From: Branchiostoma floridae
Taxonomy: Eukaryota > Chordata > Leptocardii > Amphioxiformes > Branchiostomatidae
Length of the DNA stretch: 61,091 bases
Assembly (NCBI RefSeq): GCF_000003815.2
Contig: NC_049987.1
Span: 2,168,761 to 2,229,851 of the forward strand
Reading direction: 5' to 3'
Below are positions 22,553 to 35,000 of the stretch, piece after piece; positions within the stretch are counted from its first letter, which is position 1, and each line of letters opens with the position of its first letter. The notes beneath the pieces were generated by a model that saw nothing but the letters and a program-made list of their open reading frames with translations, did not search any database and was not told the origin of the DNA. Both the position numbers and the translations under genes were made by a program.

Positions 22553-23483
22553 TATTCTGTAATCGTATCAAAATTTCCAAGCATAACTATTGAGGAAGGA
22601 TACAATGCTCTTCCAACAAATGTCTAATCTGAACTACAGTAACTGTCCTTTCATCCCCAAAACGGGATAACCTTGGCACTGATTGGCTGTTTAACGTTAT
22701 TTCTTTATTAAATGATTTGATTATACCACTGATTGAGCACACATTCGCAATCAATAATGTGCTTAGAGGACAAAATTGTATAGGATACAACACCAAGTCG
22801 CCTAACAAGCCCATTTGTCAAGCTTCCTCAACATTGTTGCGTCATTGTTGACAAGCACGGCCTAGCGGTCCACATAGAAATTGCAACAAAAATACTTAAT
22901 ATATCCGCTTATACCACATTCCTAGTATTTCCTTGTGTTCCTGGAAGCCTTTGGATAAAAGTTTGACGGAACTTTTACCTAAATTTCACCTACAACATTA
23001 CAATATTTGACAAAAAATGACCAGCACAAACCTTTGTCGTCTGCTAGTACGAGGTCAAACGTCACCCCAAGAACCCTGGGTAATAAATATGGCGATGGTT
23101 CTTTCTGGACACCGCAGATGCGGTTGTTTATACAGCGGTTCTTGATGATAGATCACACTTTGACACAAGTTGCAGGTCAGCAAATGTAACTTTATTTTGC
23201 TGTTTTTTAAATTATCAAATTGACCTGGAGCCACGTAAGATCATTATCTGCAGATCCGATGAACAACGTGACGATGCGTTCTTCCCACGGCTCGCCGGCA
23301 TGTCCCCATATGGGACCAAAAGATTTTGAACTCGTCGTCTTCGAATGCATCGTTATCGATGCTTTATAAATGATGTACTGGACACCTAGATGTCTGAAGT
23401 GTGCATACCTCAGAAATAACTATTGTTGCATGTGTAGATCTCTTTAAGTTCCAGTATTTTTAATCTACCGGTATAAGTCTTAC
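22553..23483. other. Flank of the Tigger ORF; no gene recognised
   Basis: The sequence is AT-rich with only short ORFs. It may contain the 5' end of the Tigger element, but no inverse of it is visible below 20603. Confidence 0.5.
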
Positions 23484-25915
23484 TACCGGTATTATGCCAA
23501 TGCATGTTAACTAGAAAGGCCGACATTTGCTTAGGAGCAAATACAGCATATTGCAATCCATCTTCATCCTTGAAAAAATCTCAAAATTCAACAATTTGAA
23601 GTAATGTTTGCTCAAAGGGAAAATGAAGTACTGTGGGCACTTGTCCTACACACCTTCATGCCGAATTTTAGGTCATTTGGTTTCAATATAAGGGCATAGG
23701 AGCCAAAAATATACATTTTTTAGTTAAAAATGGCTAAAAATCCCAAAATAACTCATTTTTGAAGTGATCTATGAAGAAAGTGTCAATGGGGTCCTGTGAG
23801 CATATGTTCAATGCACCTCTGTACCAAATTTCAGGTCATTTGGTTTCTTTACAAGGGCATAGGAGCAAAAAATATACATTTTTAGTCAGAAATGGCCAAA
23901 AACCCTAAAATAACTTATTTTTGGAGTAAACAATGAAAAAAGCGTTGATGGGGTTCTGTGGTCATATGTCAAACGCACCTATGTACCAACTTTCAGGTCA
24001 TTTGGTTTCTATACAAGGGCATAGGAGCAAAAAATATACATTTTTAGTCAAAAATGGCCAAAAACCCTAAAATAACTCATTTTTGGAGTAAACAATGAAA
24101 AAAGCATTGATGGGGTTCTGTGGTCATATGTCAAATGCACCTATGTACCAACTTTCAGGTCATTTAGTTTTAATACAAGGGCATAGGAGCCCAAAATAGA
24201 CATTTTTAGTCAAAAATGGCCAAAAACCTAAAATAACTCATTTTTGAAGTAATCTACGAAGAAAGTTTTGATGGTTTTCTATGCTCATATGTCCAATGCA
24301 CCTCTGTACCAAATTTCATGTCATTAGCTTGTAATACCAGGGCACAGGGACCCAAAATATACATATTTTGTCTAAAAATGACCAAAAACCCTAAATATCA
24401 TAAATTCTAAGGCCTCTATCAAAAAAGTGAAAAAAACGTCTGGGGGTATTTGTTATCTCTACCTCCATGCCAAATTTCAGCTCATTTGGCCAAAAAATGA
24501 AAAAGTAGAAGGGATTTGAAGATTTGACAGGAGAAGAAGAGACAAAGGAAAAGCTAGAAAGGCCGACATTTGCTTAGGAGCAAATACAGCATATTGCAAT
24601 CCATCTTCATCCTTGAAAAAATCCCAAAATTCAACAATTTGAAGTAATGTTTGCTCAAAGGGAAAATGAAGTACTGTGGGCACTTGTCCTTATTAACACA
24701 CCTTCATGCCGAATTTTAGGTCATTTGGTTTCAATATAAGGGCATAGGAGCCAGAAATATACATTTTTTTGTTTAGAATGGCTAAAAATCCCAAAATAAC
24801 TCATTTTATAAGTGCTCTATGAAGAAAGTGTTGATGGGGTCCTGTTGTCATATGTCCAATTTACCTTTGTACCAAATTTCTGGTTATTTTGTTTACATAC
24901 AAGGGCATAGAAGCCAAAAATATACATTTTTAGTCAAAAATGACTGAAAACCCCAAAATAACTAATTTTTGAAGTGATCTATGAAGAAAGTGTCAATGGG
25001 ACCCTGTGAGCATATGTGCAATGCACCTCTGTACCAAATTTCAGGTCACTTGGTTTCTATACAAGGGCATAGGAGCATAAAATATACATTTTTAGTCAAA
25101 AATGGCCAAAAAACCTAAAATAACTCATTTTTGGAGTAAACAATGAATAAAGCGTTGATAGGGTTCTGTGGTCATATGTCAAATGCACCCATGTACCAAA
25201 TTTCTGGTCATTTGGTTTTAATACAAGGGCATAGGAGCCAAAAATATACATTTTTAGTCAAAAATAGCCAAAACCCCTAAAATAACTCATTTTTTAAGTG
25301 ATCTATGAAGAAAGTGTCAATGGGACCCTGTGAGCATATGTGCAATGCACCTCTGTACCAAATTTCAGGTCACTTGGTTTCTATACAAGGGCATAGGAGC
25401 ATAAAATATACATTTTTAGTCAAAAATGGCCAAAAAACCTAAAATAACTCATTTTTGGAGTAAACAATGAATAAAGCGTTGATGGGGTTCTGTGGTCATA
25501 TGTCAAATGCACCCATGTACCAAATTTCAGGTCATTTGGTTTTAATACAAGGGCATAGGAGCCAAAAATATACATTTTTAGTCACAAATAGCCAAAACCC
25601 CTAAAATAACTCATTTTTTAAGTGATCTATGAACAAAGTGTTGATGGTTTTCTGTGCTCATATGTCCAATGCACCTCTGTACCAAATTTTAGGTCATTAG
25701 CTTGTAATACCAGGGCACAGGGGCCCAAAATATACATATTTTGTCTAAAAATGACCAAAAACCCTAAATATCATAAATTCTCAGGCCTCTATCAAAAAAG
25801 TGAAAAAAACACCTGGGGGTATTTGATATCCCTACCCCCATGCCAAATTTCGGCTCATTTGGCCCAAAAATGAAAAAGTTAAAGGGGTCTGAAGATTTGA
25901 CAGGAGAAGAAACTC
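23484..25915. repeat. Satellite array 2 with an inverted-terminus sequence at its left
   Basis: TACCGGTATTATGCCAATGC followed by ATGTTA precedes the first unit head CTAGAAAGGCCGACATTTGC at 23511. The next head is at 24554 (period 1043) and the last unit runs about 1.36 kb because it holds extra monomers. Monomers repeat at 162 bp (GGTCATATGTC at 23960 and 24122). Unit ends share GGGATTTGAAGATTTGACAG. It is the same family and orientation as array 1. Confidence 0.85.
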
Positions 25916-25921
25916 AGCAAA

Positions 25922-26048
25922 AACAATATATTGCAATCCCATACTATGTATGGATTGCAATATAACAATATATTGCAATCCCATACTATGTATGGATTGC
26001 AATATAACAATATATTGCAATCCCATACTATGTATGGATTGCAATATA
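25922..26048. repeat. Three tandem 42-bp near-palindromes
   Basis: Units start at 25922, 25964 and 26006. Each reads ATATTGCAATCCCATAC, TAT, GTATGGATTGCAATAT: 16-bp arms with one bulged C, able to form a strong hairpin or cruciform. A single copy lies at 17308-17350, and the satellite heads carry the half-motif CATATTGCAATCCAT. Confidence 0.9.
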
Positions 26049-26964
26049 ATTATGCAAATCAGCAGCTAATTGCATAATTGATAAGGAAAGTTCATAAATC
26101 CATGCCAACAGCATATAACTCAAGACGCTGTGTATGGATTTTCGTGATATTTGGTATTTGAGTAGCGATTGCGAAAAGGAAGGTTGTGTTCGAAAATAGT
26201 TGGTGTAGAATATTTCGTTAGGACGGTGCAGTGCCGTGTGTGTGCGTCCTTTTGTTTGTGGGATGCATAACTCGAGAAGCCTTGAAAGGATCCTGATAAT
26301 ATTTTGTAGGTGGGCAGGGGGATAGGAAAAGGAAGGTCGAGTATGATAGTGGGTCCCCTAGCGGGTTCCTAAGGTACTGCAGCAAAAACTCCAATTTTTT
26401 TAAATCTCGTGTTCTGAACATGCTGCTGTCGTGATTTCTGAGTGGTAGCCTAAGTAGTGACTCACATAATGTAGTACTAATCATGCAAATTAACAGTTAA
26501 TTTCCATCATTAATGAGGAAAGTTCAGAAATCCACTGAATTCCATGATAGGACTTTCAAACTTGTTTGCAATTTTTTTGGCTGAAAGGTACTAATCTACA
26601 TGGAAAGATGCATTTAATTGTAATCAGTGGCCAATTAACAGAAATAAACTGTTTTCTATATACATTGTATCTCATTTGGACCTATATCACACAGCTGTTT
26701 GACAGATGTTTTGCTTGTGAGCTGGACGCTCTTACACTGGGGACAAAGTCCTGACAAGCATGAAATTCTGATTGACCAGGGATGCTACCAGGTCATCTGT
26801 GATCACAGTGTGGTTTGTGGTAGCATTTGTGGGTTTGTGAGGAACACAGTTACATGCAGTCATTTGCTATTGGGGTAGGTACTATTTAGTAATACATGAA
26901 TAAGACCTTAAAGTCTTAAATAAAGGCATGATTATTTGGCGAAGAGATATGTTTGTTGAACTCT
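26049..26964. repeat. Octamer-rich interspersed repeat, second copy
   Basis: It begins AATTATGCAAATCAGCAGCT directly after the palindromes, has the GGTACTGCAGCAAAAACTCC and GTTCTGAACATGCTG phrases of the family, and ends GTTGAACTCTAGT at about 26964. It is non-coding. Confidence 0.7.
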
Positions 26965-27228
26965 AGTATTAAGATTGTTATGATTAGTAGCATTTACTTG
27001 TTATCATTATTGATATTATTTATATAGGTTTCATCATTATTGTTATTCATTTCATTTCATCTATTGTTTGTTAATTTTCTGTTTGCATGTCAACATATGT
27101 AAATGTTCCATTTCAATTTATGCAATTCAGTGATCCACTGCAAAGCAGTGTAAATGAGTGAGAGGACTACCCTGCGTAAAAATGGCAGAAATCAATCACT
27201 AGATAAAAAAATAAGCCTTTTTAAACCC

Positions 27229-27586
27229 ATCATCATCATCATCTGTCGTCCCTGCCGGGCGGGGTAAGGCGTTGCACAATATCTCTCCACAGCGCTCGGT
27301 CGTTCATAGCTGCTCCTAGGTCCTCAGTGTCAATCCCAGTGTCTCTGGAAATGGTTGCTGGGTAAGTGAGCTTTCTAGAGTAGGTCTTTCCCCTCGGCCT
27401 CCATAGGAGGAGTGAAGAGATCACTTCTTCACTTGCGCGATGACAGTGACCTGCAAACGCGTCCCAAGCTATGGCTTTCCTTACTGTGAAGTCTTTTTCT
27501 GAGTCCATAATTGATGATCCTAAGTACTTAAAATCACCAACGCGTTTTAAACCCAACGAGGATGCTCCAACAGTACTTGACGGCAA
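27229..27586 (-). pseudogene. RTE-type non-LTR retrotransposon 3' fragment
   Basis: The minus-strand frame reads FKYLGSSIMDSEKDFTVRKA, then skips to WRPRGKTYSRKLTYPATISR and ends just before an ATGATGATGATGATGG tail. The first phrase matches the segment of the RTE copy at 42698-43405 (FKYLGSNMESTERDFEVRKA), and the final segment corresponds to its C-terminus, so about 100 codons between are deleted. It is a dead 3' fragment in the proposed first intron of the vWA-ZP gene. Confidence 0.75.
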
Positions 27587-27717
27587 AGCGTTCCCTTTAC
27601 CAGAGTGTGGTTTGGGCTAACATTAGGTAACTATTTGCAGGCAAGTCTACCAGGCTTATTGGTAATGCGCTTTGTAGTTTTACATCATGCATAGTCTGGA
27701 CATGTCGAAGTACGAGA

Positions 27718-27718
<1 letters not shown>

Positions 27719-27752
<34 letters not shown>
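27719..27752. repeat. (TA)n microsatellite
   Basis: About 17 uninterrupted TA dinucleotides, just upstream of the acidic-repeat exon. Confidence 0.95.
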
Positions 27753-27755
<3 letters not shown>

Positions 27756-27884
27756 CTTTTACTTTCACATAAACCATTTCAGACGAGAACGCACATAAAT
27801 ATTTGTTATTACCGTCAGGTGATTACTGATTCATAAGATAAAGTCATAACGTTTACCGTGTTGTACTCTTGTCGACACATGCAG

Positions 27885-29005
27885 GCAGTACCATCTCTGA
27901 CAAAGAGTTAGAGGCGCTCCGAGTCCTTGATATTCCGACTGTGCCTAGTGATGGAAACAGTCAAGTCATTTATGGAGACGAACAAGGCGAGAATTTGGAC
28001 ACTAGTATGGAAGAAGACACTGGGGCCACTGCTGCAGGCACTGATGGAGGCACTGATGGGACGGATGGAGACATTGATGGGATGGATGGAGACACTGTAG
28101 GGGCGGATGGAGACACTGCATGGACGGATGGAGACACTTCAGGGACGGATGGAGACACTGATGGGACGGACGGAGACACTGATGGGACGGAAGGAGACAC
28201 TGGGGAGACGGATGGAGACAGTGGAGAAACGGGTGTAGAAACTGACGGGACGGGCGGAGACACTGTTGGGAAGGATGGAGACACTGTGGGGGAGGATGGA
28301 GACACTGACGGGACGGGCGGAGGCACTGATGGGACGGACGGAGACACTGATGGGACGGTTGGAGACACTGGAGAGACGGATGGAGACGGTGGAGAAACGG
28401 GTCTAGAAACTGACGGGACGGGCGGAGACACTGGTGGGAAGGATGGAGACACTGTGGGGGAGGATGGAGACACTGACGGGACGGGCGGAGGCACTGATGG
28501 GACCGATGGAGACACTGACGGGACGGTTGGAGACACTGACGGGACCGATGGAGACACTGACGGGGCGGTTGGAGACACTGACGGGACCGATGGAGACACT
28601 GACGGGACAGTTGGAGACACTGACGGGACCGATGGAGACACTGACGGGACGGACAGAGACACTGAAGAGACGGATGGAGACACTGACGGGACGGTTGGAG
28701 ACACTGACGGGACCGATGGAGACACTGATGGGACGGTTGGAGACACTGACGGTACCAATGGAGACACTGATGGGACGGTTGGAGGCACTGACGGGACCGA
28801 TGGAGACACCGTCGCGACCGTTGAAGACACTTTAGCGACGGATGAAGAAATCGAAACTTTAGAGGATGAAGGCACAGATGGAAACATTGTATGGACAGAT
28901 GCAGACGCCGAAGACGCTGATGTGTTCTTGACTGAAACAACAGAAAAAAGGGGACAAGACTTTGATGAGTTTGAAGACCTCGCTAAGACTTTAAACAATG
29001 AAACG
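27885..29005 (+). CDS. Exon: acidic (GDTDGTD)n heptapeptide-repeat region
   Basis: The exon starts after CACATGCAG in phase 1 and ends in phase 0 at a weak GTTCGT donor. After a unique lead of about 35 residues (STISDKELEALRVLDIPTVP), roughly three dozen 7-residue units of the type GDTDGTD or GDTDGTV run to about 28810. A unique Glu/Asp-rich tail follows. The 21-bp unit varies only in multiples that keep frame. The region is extremely Asp-, Gly- and Thr-rich, so it is probably unstructured, acidic and perhaps O-glycosylated or cation-binding (inference). Long antisense frames over the same DNA are by-products of the repeat. Confidence 0.85.
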
Positions 29006-32000
29006 GTTCGTTTTGCTTAATTTACCTTTTTACATGTCCGCTATAAACTAAAATGCAAGTTTTTTCCTACAGACACCCTGCAGTTTTTCAACTTCATACT
29101 AATTTGGAGGGTACCAATGACAAGTATTATTTCTACTTAGTTAACAGGATGAATTCTATTCTGTATATTCAATACACTAATCAGTTATACGGAAATTAAA
29201 AACAAAGTATATATGAAAATGGTGTTTGTAACTTGAACGATTCATCTGGTTTCGATAACAATAACTTAAATAACTTATTTTTCATGTTTTATCTAGAATT
29301 CAGGACAAGGGGCCGGTGCCGATGGGCTTTCTTTTCATAGTCGCCGTCAAAACAGTGGTAAGACCCCTTTTGACAAGAAGTTCTTAATTATCTTCTACAA
29401 ACATACATCTTTAGCCGATCCACCATTGCACAACCAAAACGTAACTTTCTTGGCGAAGACTGTGATGTTAGAAATGATGGCGCCTGATGGAATTACAGTT
29501 ATACATTACTGTACTTCTTGAATCACTTCGGTCGAAATTAAGAAAAAGAAATGAAACAATTATTAGCCAATCCCTATGTACCGTCCTTGAATTTTAGGAC
29601 AGTACATGCAGAGTTGCCAACTCTTGTCCTATGTTTTAAAACATGCTTTGTAAATCGCTTATCTGCGGTACATTCATACAACCATTTTCTATTCGTCCTC
29701 ACAGGAGCACATGCCTTTCAAGTCCTCCGTACCGCAAACCAGCAGTATCGTGGGATCGACTTCTTCGTCATCAAGGCGAGGCTGCCAGCTGACGGTCTGT
29801 CTGCCTCGGAAAACTGGTGCAGGGATTACCAAAATCTGTGTGCGCAGTACGGACTGAGACCTACCGGCTGTGGGGAACAATACGCTATCAATAATGGGAA
29901 CTATGCCAGGTAGGATTTGTAGTATAAACGACGTCAGTAACACTTGACACATGCATACATGCCCTTACAAGTATGCCCACATAAAATAGACTAAGATCGT
30001 GGATTAAAATGCAACATGCCAAAAGAAAGCTATGATAACATGAGATTGTTAATGAAACTAATTTAAATGTTACTTTCATGAATTGGGTGAATAAATCACA
30101 AGTCACATTTTAAGGTAGACTTGTTCTTCGTCATTGATTCACAACATTTAGAGGCTTGGTTGTTGTCTAATTCTTGTAGGTGCAGAACGGAGTACAACTC
30201 CGATCCGTACATCAACAACGTGCTCAGCTGTAACCCGTCCCACCGTATATCAATAGTGGCGAACTTGGCTTTCTCAGCCGGGGCAACAAGCAGCAGGAGT
30301 TTCGGCTTTCACACGTGTGGAGCCAATCACTGCCAACGAGGGATAGCCCAGAGTATCTACGGTCTGCAAGTAACAAGCGCAGCGTTCCCGAACGGAAACA
30401 GGATTGTGTACACCGTGTGTAAAGGATCAGCAGGTTGGTGTGTAGGTTGCGGTAATGACACTTTAGTTTGTATCATTATTGATATAAGATTAACTAAATG
30501 CATTCTTTTTCCCATAATGCGCAGGTCCTAGTGGAACTACTACTGAAGTGACAGCCACACAACAAACAACTGTCCCGCAGCAAACAACTTTCCCGACCAT
30601 CACACCGAGCGCACTGCAAGGTTCATGTTTGCTTTACTTATAAATATACGCATGATTCCTTTTTTATCAGATTCATGTTGTGTAGAATAAACGAAAAGTT
30701 CATGCTGATTTGATTATACGGATGGCATCATTGGGAACCCAAAAAACTGATGTTACCAATGAATATAAAGATGCTTTCATTTTGAAAACTAACCGGCCAA
30801 GAAGGTTCACTTAATGACTAAACACAGCATCGTGTGTCTTCAAATGTTCACGAAGCTCTTGATACATTCTCTGAAATATTGTTTTACATTACATGTGTAT
30901 TTCTGTGATGTATCTAGACAATTCCTCGTTTGTTATAGCAGTTTGTTCACACCTTATCATATACGTTAAGGAAAAAAGGCATGTAATGCACTTGTCTGAT
31001 ATCCTGTCAGTGACTTGATCACACTCTTAGCCGACAGTCCGACAGTCGCAAACCACAGGGTTTGGAATAAATGTGTTTAATGCCAGGTTGCTCAGTGGGC
31101 AACCTCATTTAAAACTTAAGTTCCCCGTTTACATTTCTGGTTGCCACAAAGACCAAGGCCCTAGTCTTGCAACCTGAGTGTGAAACTGGGTGAACATTGT
31201 CTCAAACATGTGGTTGCAAAGTGCAACTAGGCTTTCCCCCCCCCCCCCCCGGTCTCAGAGAGGGGGTCAATTAATCCCAGGTGACGATAGATCGTATTCA
31301 CAGATTAACTTGCCTGTGGTACCTTCATACAATTTGTCTCAATGTTTACAGGGTCCCATGCCTTTGACGTCCTGCGTACTGCAAACCAGCAGTATCGAGG
31401 GATCGACTTCTTCGTCATCAAGGCGAGGCTGCCAGCTGACGGTCTGTCTGCCTCGGAAAACTGGTGCAGGGATTACCAACGTCTGTGTGCGCAGTACGGA
31501 CTGAGGCCTACCGGCTGTGGGGAACAATACGCTATCAACAATGGCAATTATGCCAGGTAGGATTTGATACTGACAGTTGACGCCGTTAGTAATGAATATG
31601 CACTAGCTCTAGTAGTAAGAGGGAGTTATAGTTGTAATATTAACATATAACTCATTTGCCAGAAACAGAAAACGCACTTAAAACATTATCACATTTTGTG
31701 CTGAAAGAAGCAAAATAAGACATTACATGTGACTTCAAGATACCATAAAACAAAGGTCGTTTCAGTTCCGACAAAAGACCAAACAGGCAAAGGCTACCTC
31801 AAAACTAATTCCCTAGGGAATGCATTCGTGCAATTTTTGGAATATTTTCAAAGCGATCGTAAAACTGTAAAGAATGCCTCCGCCCCTGAGGCGTCGCCAA
31901 CAAGGAATTGACTAGGATCGCGGATTAAGATCCATCATCCCAAAGAAATCTTTAAGTCATGATATTGTTAAAGTTATAACTGAATTGTGTTGAATGAGTC

Positions 32001-35000
32001 ACGAAAAATCACGTTTACAGTATAACGTTTCTCATTAAGAGGCGTTCTGCTTGTCTTTTTACTGTAGGTGCCGAACCGAGTACAACTCCGATCCGTACAT
32101 TAACAACGTGCTCAACTGTAACCCGTCCAGTCGTATAGCAGCAGTGGCGAACTTGGCTTTCTCAGCCGGGGCAACAAGCAGCAGGAGTTTCGGCTTCCAC
32201 ACGTGTGGAACTAACAACTGCCAACGAGGGATAAGGGAGAGTAACCTTGGCCTGTACAACACACAGGGAGCGTTTCCGAACGGAGACAGGATCGTGTACA
32301 CCGCGTGTAGAGGCTCAGCAGGTGGGTGTGTAGATTGCGGTAATGACGCTTTAGTTTATAGCATTGATATAAGATGGACTAAATGCACCATTTTGCCATG
32401 ATGCACAGGTTCTAATGGAGCTACTACTGGGGCGACAGCCACACGACATACAACTTTCACGCAGGAAACAACTGTCCCGCAGCAAACAACTTTCCCGACC
32501 ATCACACCGAGCACACCGCAAGGTCAATGTTTGCTTTACTTAAATACTGTAAATGCAGAAATTTTCGCGGTGGTTTTATGTTCCCGGTTGGAATGAGGTG
32601 GTTAAGGAAAGTCACAGTGCTGCCAGGGATGCATTTGCATTATGGTGCGACTACGGTCGACCCAAACATGGTGCTATCTGGGAACTTATGCGTACCACAA
32701 GGGCAAAATTTAGATACTCTCTTAGACAATGCCGTCGCAAGGAAGCCCAATTTCGTGCCGACACACTGGCAAAGATTTTACACAAGGGGGGAGGCAAGGG
32801 CTTTTGGTCGGCCCTACGTTCCCAGAATTGCACCAGACCGGGTCTTCCCCGTACGGTTGGTGGCTGATCAGGGGCGGCAGATATCTCCAACATGTGGAAA
32901 GGCCATTGTATTTAGTGCAGCTTCTTGTAGCCTGGTATAATACCTTGTCTTTCAGTGTACGCTGGGGCAATACCCTCTCCGATTATTTTACTGCAAGTAA
33001 CGGTGTACCGCAGGGAAGCCTTATGTCGCCCTTTTTCTGTCTGACCTTAGTGTTGAGCTGATCATGAACTCGAGTGGTGTTGGCTGTTACATTGGTAATA
33101 CCATAGTTAATCATTTATTGTATGTAGATGACTTATGTGTAATCTGTCCTTCCGTTAAAGGTTTGCAAAAACTCATTTCCATATGTGAAATCTTTGGCTA
33201 TGATAATGATATTCTCTTCAGTGAAAAGAAGAGTCACTGTATGTACTTTCCTTGCGATAGATTCAGACTGAAATGTACGCCCCCCTCAGTAAGGCTTTAT
33301 GGTACAGACTTGAAGTATGTTTCATCCGTCAACTATCTGGGCAACCAGATCACTTCAAACCTGTCTGATGACGAGACTATAAAAGCTCACATCAGAGGCT
33401 TTTACACCAGAGCTAATTCCCTGGTCCGTAAATTCATGTTCACCTCTACTGAACTTAAGCGTACCTTATTCAATGCGTATTGTTCTTCTATATATTGTGC
33501 CCAGCTGTGAATACAGTATACTCTGGGTACTATTCGCAAGCTACGAACGGCTTACAATAACGTCTTCAGAATTGTGTTTTCATATGGAAAATACGAAAGT
33601 GCCAGCCTAATGTTTGTGTCAATGGGAGTAGACACCTTTGATGCCCGTAGAAGGAAACTGACTCACTCTTTTGTCACTCGCCTCTTCAACTTGAACAGTA
33701 GTATCATTAAGCTTACAATTCATTCCGACATGTTCACTCTCTGTAAATACTGGCAACACTATGTTGATCTGGTCTACAAGCGCTAATGTTTTCATTTTGT
33801 ACATACCTTTAACACCACCCGGTCGTACCCACTCAGTATTTATATGTATATCTATGTCTCCCGGTTTTTAATTGAATGTATTGTTATGGGCCTGTAGTGC
33901 CTGAAATAAAGAATCAATATTTTTTCGCGCTGCAAATTTATCGCGAACTTAAAACCACCACTAACATTTTTCCAAGGCAGTAAGAGACTACAGTGTATGG
34001 CGCTACCGTGAACTTAAACCCACCGCGAACAGTCCTTTACCCGCTTCCGCGAAATTAAATCCCTGCGAACTGAAATGCATTTACAGTATGCATTTTTTTT
34101 ATTTTCTTTTATTAGATTCATGCTATCGAGAATGAATGAAAAGGCAACGCTGATTCGATTATATGGATGGCAATATCTGTATAGAGAATAGAATCAATAT
34201 TGTAGGAAATGTAGATATGTCTTCAAATGTTGACGAAGTTCTTGATTACCTTCTCTTCAATTACCTAATAACATTTTTACATTACATGTGTATTTATTAC
34301 AGGTATCTAGATAATTCCATGTTTGACGTCGTATAATAATAAATCAAAATAAATGAGATAACTGCTGAACGACGTGTGCTAGGACGGTGACGTTTCCTAA
34401 AATATTTTTGCAATAAGTCTACGAAAAAATTGCTGTATATGCCAGATGTTTTCTATCTAGGGCATGTATTTGCCGACTATCTTCTCCACCAGAATGTTAC
34501 AATTTGTTTTATGTATAAAATCATTTTAGATTTAAAGTCAAGGTAACTTCATCGACATCTTAACCTTAATAATGTACTCCAAGTATAAAGGTTTCTTCTA
34601 CAATGAATGTTTCTTCATATTTTTTTTTCTGCCAAACTGTGCCAGGTTCGTCATCATGTGCGGCCCCTCTGGACCTGTTCTTCCTCCTCGATGGCTCTGG
34701 CAGTGTAAACGCCGCTAACTTCGTCAAGGTGAAGCAGTTTGCGGTCAACGTGGTCAACACTTTCGACGTCAGCCTGACTGCCACCAGGGTTGGTGTTGTA
34801 CAGTATTCTGACAGGAACACGTGAGTGTTGGTTCTCTCCCATCTGTTTAAAACAAAAATACTGTAAATGCAGAAATATTTGCAGTGGTTTTATGTTTTAT
34901 TGGCAATTTACCACGAACCTAAAACCACCTCGATTTTTTTTCTATGGCAGAAAAGGCATACAGTGCAGGGTGCTGCTGCGAACGTAAAACCACCGCCAAC

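Noticed and set aside
12633-25873. Short ORFs repeated in the satellite (for example at 12633, 13555, 24477, 25622)
   Set aside because: They recur wherever the satellite recurs and vary with it. They have no independent coding signal.
25832-26044. CRISPR-like array at the 42-bp repeats
   Set aside because: Units are contiguous with no variable spacers, and the sequence context is eukaryotic.
27970-28998. Long antisense ORFs (342 and 312 codons) opposite the acidic repeat
   Set aside because: The 21-bp repeat unit has no stop in several frames, so these frames are open by repetition. The plus frame joins in phase to the other exons and has biased composition.
32527-33061. ORFs at 32.5-33.1 kb as extra exons of the vWA-ZP gene
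   Set aside because: They belong to the LINE fragment nested in a MITE. Exon 32409-32522 already joins in phase to 34646.
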